From NCBI GenBank assembly GCA_016929095.1, contig JAFGJM010000010.1, forward strand, positions 1 to 64,000: a stretch of DNA of 64,000 nt, given 5' to 3'. Position numbers and translations under genes: made by a program. The first letter of the stretch is position 1. The number at the start of each line of letters is the position of its first letter. The notes under the pieces are model-generated. The model worked only from the letters and a program-made list of their open reading frames with translations, searched no databases and was not told where the DNA came from. This document shows positions 54,385-62,766 of the stretch, piece by piece. The stretch comes from Anaerolineales bacterium (GTDB lineage: Bacteria > Chloroflexota > Anaerolineae > Anaerolineales > UBA4823).

Positions 54385-54423
54385 ATCAGGAATCAGGTAA
54401 TCAGGGAATTAGGATATCAGGAC
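54385..54423 (+). repeat. five tandem about 8-bp repeats
   Basis: Units ATCAGGA, ATCAGGTA, ATCAGGGA, ATTAGGAT and ATCAGGAC follow one another 12 nt after the hydrolase stop. A short tandem array; slippage could change copy number. Its function is unknown. Confidence 0.6.
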
Positions 54424-54555
54424 CTTATTAATATCAGCTGTTATACATGATATAAATCTGATATAAAAAATATGGATGTTCTTTATCTGGCATCGTAACA
54501 GATACCGAATTATTCCATACCAATTTATGATGATTATCAGGACGTAATATCGTTT

Positions 54556-55689
54556 ATGAAGACCGCTATCGTTCATGAATGGTTGGTCACATTTGGGGGC
54601 TCTGAAAGGGTTGTAGAACAGGTACTGACCCTGTATCCTGATGCGGATCTTTTCACACTGGTTGATTTTCTTCCGGCAGCGGATCGCGGTTTTCTGAAAA
54701 ACACGCGTATCCAAACATCCTTCATCCAAAAGCTTCCCTTGGCAAAAAAATATTACCGCCAGTATTTACCCTGTATGCCGCTGGCGGTAGAGCAATTCGA
54801 CCTCTCGCAATACGACCTGATCATTTCGAGTAACCACGCTGTGGCTAAAGGGGTATTGACAGGTCCGGATCAATTACATGTATCTTATATCCATACCCCC
54901 ATTCGCTACGCTTGGGACATGCAGCACCAATATCTGCGCGAATCCGGCTTGCATAAAGGACTCATGAGCTGTCCCACGCGTCTGCTTCTGCACTATATTC
55001 GCCTGTGGGATTACCGCACCGCCAACAATGTGGATCAGTTTGCGGCTAATTCTCATTTCATCGCCCGAAGGATTTGGAAGGTTTACCGGCGTGACGCGCA
55101 CGTGATTTACCCGCCAGTGAACATCACCGATTTCACTTTCAGTGGCAATAAAAAAGATTATTATCTGGCAGCTTCTCGAATGGTACCCTATAAGAAAATG
55201 GACTTGATTGTGGAGGCATTCAACCGTATGCCGGATAAACGGCTGGTGGTTATTGGCAATGGACCGGGGTTAAAAAAGGTCAAGGCGAGAGCGCATAAAA
55301 ATATTGACGTGCTTGGTTATCAATCCACCGAGACTCTTTGTCATTATATGCAGGAGGCAAAAGCATTTGTTTTCGCGGCTCAGGAAGATTTCGGTATCAC
55401 CCCTTTGGAAGCGCAAGCCTGTGGAACGCCGGTGATTGCCTTTGGCCGCGGCGGCAGCCTGGAAACCATCCGTGGATTGGATTTTGTGTATCCAACCGGA
55501 GTTTTTTTCAAGGAACAAACCGTTGAGTCATTGATCGACGGCGTAAATCTTTTTGAAGCCAATCGAAATAAAATTCGCTCTACGGTTTGCCGGCAAAATG
55601 CGGAAAGATTTTCTGCGCAGCGGTTTCGCTCCGAGTTTGGCAAGTTTGTGGATGAATCTTGGCAGGCGTTTAAAAAGGTTACGAAATAA
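54556..55689 (+). CDS. family 4 glycosyltransferase
   Basis: GT-B glycosyltransferase of 377 aa. VHEWLVTFGGSERVVEQV is the acceptor-side N-terminal motif of WbaZ/mannosyltransferase-like enzymes; IHTPIRYAWDM follows. C-terminal nucleotide-sugar motif E-x7-E: ITPLEAQACGTPVIAFGRGGSLET. Likely transfers a hexose to a lipid-linked polysaccharide repeat unit. The next gene encodes a priming transferase. Confidence 0.85.
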   Translation: MKTAIVHEWLVTFGGSERVVEQVLTLYPDADLFTLVDFLPAADRGFLKNTRIQTSFIQKLPLAKKYYRQYLPCMPLAVEQFDLSQYDLIISSNHAVAKGVLTGPDQLHVSYIHTPIRYAWDMQHQYLRESGLHKGLMSCPTRLLLHYIRLWDYRTANNVDQFAANSHFIARRIWKVYRRDAHVIYPPVNITDFTFSGNKKDYYLAASRMVPYKKMDLIVEAFNRMPDKRLVVIGNGPGLKKVKARAHKNIDVLGYQSTETLCHYMQEAKAFVFAAQEDFGITPLEAQACGTPVIAFGRGGSLETIRGLDFVYPTGVFFKEQTVESLIDGVNLFEANRNKIRSTVCRQNAERFSAQRFRSEFGKFVDESWQAFKKVTK

Positions 55690-55936
55690 GGGTTGATAGA
55701 TGATACAAATCACCACTCTCCACTCAGCATTCACGAAATCCCAACTCTTTACAATTTCATTCAAGGCAGATTATTAAGAAGTTATAACAAAAATCTATTT
55801 ATTATTCTTTTTTTTTGTGCTATGATGTGAATAGCATGGTGAACAAGAAGTACCTTGTAATAAATTGATTGGTGCGGTATAAGTAGTATCTTCAAAGCAA
55901 AACATTATTTGAAATATCCTTCATTGCAGAAATTCC

Positions 55937-57508
55937 ATGACGGGTTATCAATGCAAAAAACGCCGTTATTTAATTGATAATCCCTTAAAACTGAGCAAAC
56001 AGGTAATCAATGACATTATGAAAAAAACCTGGGTGGAAATGGACTCTCAAAATATTAAAATCTATAGCCAGGCGCGCTCCAAACCAACATTGAATAGCAT
56101 CTCATCATCTATGGCTCGCTTGTGGATGGGTTTTGTGTTGCTTTTTTCTGATCTCGTCAGTTTGCTTTTTGCTTCGAGTTTGGCGCTGGTTATTTGGTCA
56201 CAAGTGCGTTCGGATTTGATATTAAAGGATTATCTGAGCATTGCATTTTTAGTTTTCATGTTCCCGCTGAGTTATGTTTTAACCGGGTTGTATCCAGCTA
56301 TTGGTAAAAGTCCGGTTGAAGAACTGCGCGGGCTTACGATTGCCACCACAGTGGTCTTTCTCTTATTGGGGACGATGTCCTTTTATATGCACAACGCCGA
56401 ACGGTTTTCGCGGGCTTCTTTTGGCATAGCCTGGGTATTTGCCTTGTTCATGGTGCCCGTGAGCCGCAATATATTCCGCGCTATTTGTTCTTCTATTGGA
56501 CTTTGGGGAGAACCTGTAGCCTTGATCGGTTATGAAAAACGCGGACAGCAAATTTGGAAATTCCTGAAAAATAATCCCAAACTGGGATACCGCCCAGTGG
56601 TGGTTCTGAATGGCTATTCGACTCAGGATGTTCCGACCGTGCCCTTGGCAGAATTAAAATTCAGTAATTTATCGCCCGATTTGTCGCTCAAGGAATTGGA
56701 GGGGGTTAAAACCGCCATTCTCATTCCTGATGAAACACCCAAAGAATTCCTTTCGGAAGTGATCGAGGGACATTGGCATAAATTCCAAAGCTTGATTATG
56801 ATCTCGGATGAGCAAAATGGCGGGAGTGTTTGGGTAACCCCTCACGATATTGGCGGCATTTTGGGCTTGGAAGTACGCCAAAACCTGCTGAATGAATTTC
56901 ACCAAGTCGTCAAACGCTTCATGGATCTCAGTATTATCATTCTCACCGCCCCGGCCTGGATTGTGTGTTTTGGGTTGATTGGGATCATGATCGTGATCAA
57001 TTCCCCGGGGCCGGTATTTTACCGCCAAAAACGGATTGGCAAGAACGGGAATAAGCTGATGGTCTGGAAGTTTCGCACTATGATCAATAACGCCGATCAG
57101 GTTTTGGAAGATTATTTGACCAAACATGCCGATCTTCGAGAGGAATGGAAGGCCACCCAAAAGATCAAAAATGACCCACGAACCACCAGTATTGGGAAGT
57201 TCTTACGCCGTTTTAGCCTGGATGAATTACCCCAAATTATTAATGTGATCAAAGGGGAGATGAGCCTGGTAGGCCCCCGCCCGATCGTGGAAGAGGAAAT
57301 CGATTTTTACAAAAACCATTTCCACCTGTACAAGAAAGTCAAACCCGGCATGACCGGGCTTTGGCAGGTTTCCGGGCGCAATGATACAACCTATGAAGAA
57401 CGAGTTAAATTAGACGAGTATTATGTGCGTAATTGGTCGGCATGGGCGGATATATATATCCTGGCGTCAACCGCCAAAGCGGTGTTGAGTGGAAAAGGGG
57501 CGTATTGA
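55937..57508 (+). CDS. WbaP-type polyprenyl-phosphate sugar-1-phosphate transferase
   Basis: Priming transferase of 523 aa. N-terminal hydrophobic segments (about 58-150), a Rossmann-like central part, a TM segment near 335-355 and the catalytic sugar-transferase domain: KRFMDLSIIILTAP, GPVFYRQKRIGKNG, WKFRTM, DELPQIINVIKGEMSLVGPRP and GLWQVSGRN. It loads hexose-1-phosphate on undecaprenyl phosphate. Shorter starts at 56018 and 56039 are possible; the latter has GGGTGGA 4 nt upstream. Confidence 0.88.
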   Translation: MTGYQCKKRRYLIDNPLKLSKQVINDIMKKTWVEMDSQNIKIYSQARSKPTLNSISSSMARLWMGFVLLFSDLVSLLFASSLALVIWSQVRSDLILKDYLSIAFLVFMFPLSYVLTGLYPAIGKSPVEELRGLTIATTVVFLLLGTMSFYMHNAERFSRASFGIAWVFALFMVPVSRNIFRAICSSIGLWGEPVALIGYEKRGQQIWKFLKNNPKLGYRPVVVLNGYSTQDVPTVPLAELKFSNLSPDLSLKELEGVKTAILIPDETPKEFLSEVIEGHWHKFQSLIMISDEQNGGSVWVTPHDIGGILGLEVRQNLLNEFHQVVKRFMDLSIIILTAPAWIVCFGLIGIMIVINSPGPVFYRQKRIGKNGNKLMVWKFRTMINNADQVLEDYLTKHADLREEWKATQKIKNDPRTTSIGKFLRRFSLDELPQIINVIKGEMSLVGPRPIVEEEIDFYKNHFHLYKKVKPGMTGLWQVSGRNDTTYEERVKLDEYYVRNWSAWADIYILASTAKAVLSGKGAY

Positions 57509-57536
57509 GGATTTCACTGGTTTTTTAGGATTCTTC

Positions 57537-59459
57537 TCATCCCCAATAGTATTGGTATACCGTTATTATCGCCATCACATCTAATGTCAGGAACAATCCG
57601 ATAAAAAGCACATAACCTATCCATCGATACCGGACACGGATTATTTCTATCCAGAACGCCCAGCCAAAATTAAATACTGCCAGGATGGCTAAAATCGAGG
57701 GGAAGATAAATCGAGCCACGGGGATATATGATTTATCGATAAATGAATTCATCGAAATACCGGTAAACCAGGCATATCCCAATGAAAAGAAAATATTTAC
57801 CCCCAACCAAAGCGCAACCTGTATTCCTGGCCAGGATATTTTATTTTTAATGCCCAACAGGCACCCGGCGGCCATGAAAGCCATGGCGATTAAAAATGTG
57901 CGATAAGGCTTGGCACCCATTAATGTGATTTCACCCCAGCCAAATTTAGCCCAAAACGAGCGAAATATCACGGATAACGTTTCTTTGGAATACCAGGCTG
58001 TACCCTTGAAATCCAGGGTATAGAGCACATGTCCGATCCCCTCGGCAAGGCGATAATCGATTTTATCAGCAATGGTGTAAACGTAATCGCGGAATTTTGG
58101 CCAGGATTGAATTGTACCGGCGTTGCGCACAAGATTGGTGAAAGATTTGCCAGCCCAGGTACCATGAACTGTACTGTCATCGGTGAATTCGGGTGGTATC
58201 CTTCGCGCATATACCCCTTCTGCCAGTACCGGATTGGCGTAATATATTTTTCCTACGTGCTCGTTACCCCCAAACGGCTTTATGGCAATGTATGCCCGGC
58301 TCAGGTTTACCGGTAATCGTACCTTATATGCATAAAAAGTTGGTTGCTGGCGGAGCATGACGGGCGCAGTGTGGACCCATTTTTGTCCCTTGGCGTTGAC
58401 GAACATAAACTGAGGCGGATACGCCTCCATGGGTTGGTCTGCCCACATCCAAGCGCCTATGGTGACCTGCGCGCCGGATATTTTTTGTAAATCTGCGTTG
58501 AGTAATGTCTGGTAGAGAATAGGTGTATGCTCTGAAGATTCATCCACAAGTTGAAGCGCATATAACGGAGAACCGTCGATTTGGGCTTGTACCCGTGTTG
58601 GTTCATTTTGGATGGTTGCCCGGTACCAAAGCGCCGCATCACCCCATTCAAAGAGTGCCAGGAGTGCGGTGAACACAGCGACCATGATGGCGCCCCAACC
58701 CACCAGTGTTTTTTTATTTCGAAAGAAAGAAACAATGAGGGCTATCACAAAGGCGATCCCCATCATCCAGGTTGAGGATTTGGTGAAGAAACCAATCACA
58801 ACCAACAAACCCAGGGTTAAGATGGTGGTAAGTTTTGGACCATTTTTGATCAATCTGACTCCAAACCAGAGGAAAAGCGAATACACCAGCACGGCAGCCG
58901 AATCATTGCTCACCGCGGTCATCAATTCAACCAGCGAGGGTAGTAGTACCAGGGATAGGGGGATCATCCAGCGCACCGAATTCCCCTGGCTGGCAATTTC
59001 ATGACTGAACTTCCAGCTCACCAAAACCGCGATCAAGAATAACAATAGCGATACAAACCTGCCTGCGAGCATCTGGTTTTCAACCGATTCGCCGCGCATA
59101 AACCGCAACGGAATAGAAGCCAGGAAATAATAAACCGGCGGGTCGCCTAATTGATTGACGCCGATATTGACCGGGTCTTTCAGATTGGATAAATCCGCAT
59201 TCCATCCGCGTAATTCGTAAAAATCATGACTGACCATCGATCCCAGGATTTGACGTCGCAGAGGCGCGTCATAATCTCCGGCTTTAGGAAACGGGGTACG
59301 GTTTGCGATCATCCAGGCATATTCAAAATGGGTTGGTTCATCGTAATGCCCCCAGGGAGGTACTACGAAAATATAGATCACCCCATGTATCACGCCAGTC
59401 AATATTATGATCAGGATAAGGGATTTTTTTCGTAAAAGATCATGAAATGATTGGCTCAA
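57537..59459 (-). CDS. GT-C-like polytopic membrane glycosyltransferase
   Basis: Membrane protein of 640 aa with roughly ten hydrophobic segments. An early loop reads PPWGHYDEPTHFEYAWMI, whose DE pair after TM1 is like the catalytic acidic motif of GT-C transferases such as PMT/ArnT; DUF2142-type proteins look similar. A soluble loop of about 170 residues (280-460) sits between membrane blocks. Likely decorates the surface polymer. Convergent with the WbaP gene. Confidence 0.7.
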   Translation of the reverse strand: MSQSFHDLLRKKSLILIIILTGVIHGVIYIFVVPPWGHYDEPTHFEYAWMIANRTPFPKAGDYDAPLRRQILGSMVSHDFYELRGWNADLSNLKDPVNIGVNQLGDPPVYYFLASIPLRFMRGESVENQMLAGRFVSLLLFLIAVLVSWKFSHEIASQGNSVRWMIPLSLVLLPSLVELMTAVSNDSAAVLVYSLFLWFGVRLIKNGPKLTTILTLGLLVVIGFFTKSSTWMMGIAFVIALIVSFFRNKKTLVGWGAIMVAVFTALLALFEWGDAALWYRATIQNEPTRVQAQIDGSPLYALQLVDESSEHTPILYQTLLNADLQKISGAQVTIGAWMWADQPMEAYPPQFMFVNAKGQKWVHTAPVMLRQQPTFYAYKVRLPVNLSRAYIAIKPFGGNEHVGKIYYANPVLAEGVYARRIPPEFTDDSTVHGTWAGKSFTNLVRNAGTIQSWPKFRDYVYTIADKIDYRLAEGIGHVLYTLDFKGTAWYSKETLSVIFRSFWAKFGWGEITLMGAKPYRTFLIAMAFMAAGCLLGIKNKISWPGIQVALWLGVNIFFSLGYAWFTGISMNSFIDKSYIPVARFIFPSILAILAVFNFGWAFWIEIIRVRYRWIGYVLFIGLFLTLDVMAIITVYQYYWG

Positions 59460-59487
59460 ATCAGGTCCTTTGAAACAGCTTTTTGAT

Positions 59488-60594
59488 TTATGGAATATAT
59501 TCTACCAGGGATTCCCAGGTCTTTTTGGATGTTGCCGCCCATGAGAAATGGCTGGCGCGTGAGATTCCTTTTCCCCGCAGTTCAGATTGGAGGTTGACAT
59601 CATTAATAACCCGCATGATTTTCTCCACCAGCTCTGCAGGGTTGTCAGGGTCAAAGTAAAGTGCGGCGTCCCCACAGATTTCCGGAACGGAAGCGGTATT
59701 GGATGCAATCACAGGGCAGCCACATGCCATGGCTTCGAGGGGCGGTAAACCGAAGCCTTCGTATTGCGACGGGAAAATGAACGCAACTGCTTTTTGGTAT
59801 ACGGCTTTTAGTTCTGCGTCGCTAAGAAACCCCAATTTCTTTATCCGATCGCTGGATGTTATTTGTGGTGCATTGAACCAACGGTCAAAATCGCTGCCCA
59901 CCACCACGAAATCCAGCGCTTGCGCCGAGAGTTTCTCCGCTGCCTGGTAAATAATTTTTAGGTTTTTATGCGGTGCGTTGGTGCCGACGGTGAGCAGGTA
60001 AGGATTTTTGCCCAGGTTGTGTTTCTCAAACACACCTTGATCTGGTTCGATGCGAAGTATGTGATCACTCCCTTCGGGAATAACGACCAGTCTTTGCGGA
60101 TCGATGTGGCAATATTTTATGAGTTCGGTTTTTGAAAAATCAGAGACGGTAAGAATCAATTTTGCCGTTTTTGCCAGTACTTTATACACCAGGCGATATT
60201 TCATTAAAAAAGAACGCGAATAGGAGTATGGCGTGGCAAAAACGGAGGCATCGTGAATGGTGACGATCTGGTTCAATTTCATTATTGGGCTAATATTGCC
60301 GGGGTTGAACAGCCATTTACGACGCGAATGAAGAGGAAGCTCCAGTTGCTCCCACAAATTCCCTTGCAGTCTTCCCACCTGGCGGATCGGGATATGTTGA
60401 TACGTGTTGTTTGGTTTAGTTAATGGCGGAATCAAAATTTCCAGCTGATATTGCCGAGGGTCGATCTCTCCGTTTTGTAACATTCTATCCCAGCCGTTGA
60501 TTAATTCATGGGCATAGCGCTGTACCCCTGTAGCCGGCTGAGACAGGAATCGGCCATTAATAGCCAGTGAAGATTGTTGAGGATAAATCTTCAT
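59488..60594 (-). CDS. family 4 glycosyltransferase
   Basis: GT-B transferase of 368 aa. N-terminal [23 protein letters not shown]; nucleotide-sugar site [34 protein letters not shown] with the E-x7-E pair. Typical rhamnosyl/mannosyl-transferase-like, activity not assignable. It is 28 nt upstream of the GT-C-like gene on the same strand. Confidence 0.88.
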   Translation of the reverse strand: MKIYPQQSSLAINGRFLSQPATGVQRYAHELINGWDRMLQNGEIDPRQYQLEILIPPLTKPNNTYQHIPIRQVGRLQGNLWEQLELPLHSRRKWLFNPGNISPIMKLNQIVTIHDASVFATPYSYSRSFLMKYRLVYKVLAKTAKLILTVSDFSKTELIKYCHIDPQRLVVIPEGSDHILRIEPDQGVFEKHNLGKNPYLLTVGTNAPHKNLKIIYQAAEKLSAQALDFVVVGSDFDRWFNAPQITSSDRIKKLGFLSDAELKAVYQKAVAFIFPSQYEGFGLPPLEAMACGCPVIASNTASVPEICGDAALYFDPDNPAELVEKIMRVINDVNLQSELRGKGISRASHFSWAATSKKTWESLVEYIP

Positions 60595-60751
60595 ATTTTT
60601 TCTGGGGGGTCAAATGAAATGAGATAAAAAGGCATGTCGCGTATGATGGATCGGAATAATTTCGTTATGTACCAGCCGCCCAAACCAGCATAATTGTATT
60701 ATAAATTTGGAATTTTGGCTGAAAGCTAGGGAAAAGAAACGAATAGCCGGA

Positions 60752-62071
60752 TCAAAGAAATGCCAACGGGAGAACCACAAGAACAATCGCTCCCCAAATG
60801 GCATACGCCACCGTCCCCCGGCTGAAGACAGGTTTGATATTCTTTATCCAAGCCTCTCGTTTACCGCGTAGAATTCTCACAATGGCAGCCACCAGGATAC
60901 TGATATTGATCACATTCCAGCCGATGATCGTCACTCGATTAATGGTGAGAATGCCGATGAATGTACGATAAAGAATCGCCGATAAGGCATACACGTTGAC
61001 CAATACCGTAAGGGCAGCAACGGCGATTATTCCCCACATCAACCAGTGCGATACCTTTGAGGTAATGTCCTGATCGCCAACAGGCGTAGCGCCGAGCAGC
61101 AATCCCATGACAGCAAATAGCATGATATTGTATATGATGAGTACATCTCGATTGTGGAAGGGTTCAAAAAATTTGAAGGGGATAACAAAAATATAGATCA
61201 CCAACACCATAAAAGTTAATGGCAAAAACAAGCGCATCATGGTTGCCGTAAAACGGCTTAAACCCTGTTTGAAATCTTGTTCAAGAGGCAGAAAATATGG
61301 ATCATAAATACTGACAACCGCCAGAAGAGGCAGCAAACCTGACCCACCGGCAAAAATCAACCGAAGATAAATCTCGTCCAATTCGAGACTGAGCGCCTGG
61401 AAAAGAAGTATGGTGATAAAACCGAACATGCAGCCAACCACGATATATACCCCGCCGGTGATAAATACTTCCAACGAGCGCATCAGGAAAGCGAAGCGTT
61501 GAGTTGGCTGTGAATTAAAACCCAATACATATATACCCACGCTCACCCATGATAATAACGCCAGATGGATCATACCCAGTATCTGGTAGTGCTCGCGGAA
61601 TTCATCATCTATAAAACCAACCATGAGAAATGTGTAAACAACCGCCACGGCCAAACCGGCGCCTATCCATATTGCGCGGCGAAAATGGACTTTTGAAGTC
61701 AAGGTTAAATAAACCAAAATACCCAGGGTTGATATGGGAGTCCACAGAAGCGCCAGGTAGGGGATGTCATTTTGGGGGAATGCGAACGCTCTATCGGAAA
61801 GAATCCAAAATATGATAGCCGTGAAAATTGCCAGGGGAATAGCCAGCTTCCAATTGACCGCCCGGTGTACAGATTCTTTTTCGACAGCCGGCGCAGATTG
61901 CAATCGGTAATACCAGGCAGCCAATAATATATCATCACGATTTTGCTGGTAACAGAAGTATAAATCAGATGTAAATTCGTCCACCGCATCTTGCTGCACA
62001 GCCGATTGATATAGCATTTCCAATTGCTGTGGTTTGCCTTGCGCATCACGGATGGATTGAATATATTTCAT
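60752..62071 (-). CDS. polytopic membrane protein, unknown
   Basis: A 439-aa protein: a soluble helical N-terminal part (residues 1-75, YFCYQQNRDDILLAAWYYRL) followed by about ten to eleven hydrophobic segments. I see no transporter or enzyme motif; it resembles DUF4153-like membrane proteins only in general layout (conserved ALLGATPVGDQDI-like turn is not a known motif). It stands alone. Confidence 0.6.
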   Translation of the reverse strand: MKYIQSIRDAQGKPQQLEMLYQSAVQQDAVDEFTSDLYFCYQQNRDDILLAAWYYRLQSAPAVEKESVHRAVNWKLAIPLAIFTAIIFWILSDRAFAFPQNDIPYLALLWTPISTLGILVYLTLTSKVHFRRAIWIGAGLAVAVVYTFLMVGFIDDEFREHYQILGMIHLALLSWVSVGIYVLGFNSQPTQRFAFLMRSLEVFITGGVYIVVGCMFGFITILLFQALSLELDEIYLRLIFAGGSGLLPLLAVVSIYDPYFLPLEQDFKQGLSRFTATMMRLFLPLTFMVLVIYIFVIPFKFFEPFHNRDVLIIYNIMLFAVMGLLLGATPVGDQDITSKVSHWLMWGIIAVAALTVLVNVYALSAILYRTFIGILTINRVTIIGWNVINISILVAAIVRILRGKREAWIKNIKPVFSRGTVAYAIWGAIVLVVLPLAFL

Positions 62072-62146
62072 GGGGTTTATTCATCAAAAAATCCGGATTT
62101 ATACGATTCACGAGCCTTGTTATTGGATGATTTATCCCCCTGAACC

Positions 62147-62198
62147 GAGCGAAGGGTCTTCTCGACGTGTTGATGAGAATAATTTCGACCCTTCGCTT
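62147..62198. repeat. dispersed repeat with GAAGGGTC arms
   Basis: Inverted repeat AGCGAAGGGTC (62148-62158) with GACCCTTCGCT (62187-62197), 28 nt between. The sequence CTGAACCGAGCGAAGGGTCT is of a kind found as dispersed repeats in several phyla. Confidence 0.5.
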
Positions 62199-62269
62199 TA
62201 TCTATGCACTGCTCAGACCATGACACAATATGAAAAATGAATTATTGCGTCACTGGCAAAAAAGGGTGA

Positions 62270-62674
62270 TTAAATCGCTGGCGGAAGCGGTTCATCAGGA
62301 GGAGGCGTTTCGGTAGTGTCTGGGGGAGTTACAGTGGGCATCGATGGTATTTCGGCAGGGGTTGGCGTTGTTTCAACCGGGGTTGCTGTTCCTTCAACGG
62401 TGGTTACCGGGGCAGCACCATTATTCTTCTTCCGAAGAGTGAGTATGCCCACCACAATCGGGATGGCAATGAAGATAATGCCGACGCATAGTGTACCCAA
62501 ACCTGTCGTAAGCGCGGTTTGAGGGTCGCTGCTGCCGAGAACATCGATGTCTGCACCGGGTATCTGGCTGATCACGGCGAACATCAAACCGAAGCATAAT
62601 CCGAATAGACCCGGGCAGCCACATAATAGTGCAGTGGCGACGGTGGCAATAATACCGGTATTTTTCTTATCCAT
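62270..62674 (-). CDS. small membrane protein with Pro/Thr tail
   Basis: A 134-aa protein with two hydrophobic segments (about 7-35 and 57-80) and a C-terminal low-complexity region rich in Thr, Pro and Glu (TPTPAEIPS, PPDTTETPPPDEPLPPAI). It has a CGCPGLFGLC Cys/Gly stretch in TM1. Function unknown. It lies 92 nt downstream of the surface-protein gene. Confidence 0.6.
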   Translation of the reverse strand: MDKKNTGIIATVATALLCGCPGLFGLCFGLMFAVISQIPGADIDVLGSSDPQTALTTGLGTLCVGIIFIAIPIVVGILTLRKKNNGAAPVTTVEGTATPVETTPTPAEIPSMPTVTPPDTTETPPPDEPLPPAI

Positions 62675-62766
62675 GTCTCATCCTCCTTATTAAATAAAAG
62701 AAATAATTGATAACAGTATAGTGTATACCTGCGTTCAATGCAAGTATCAATGGCGTTGTTACGGGA

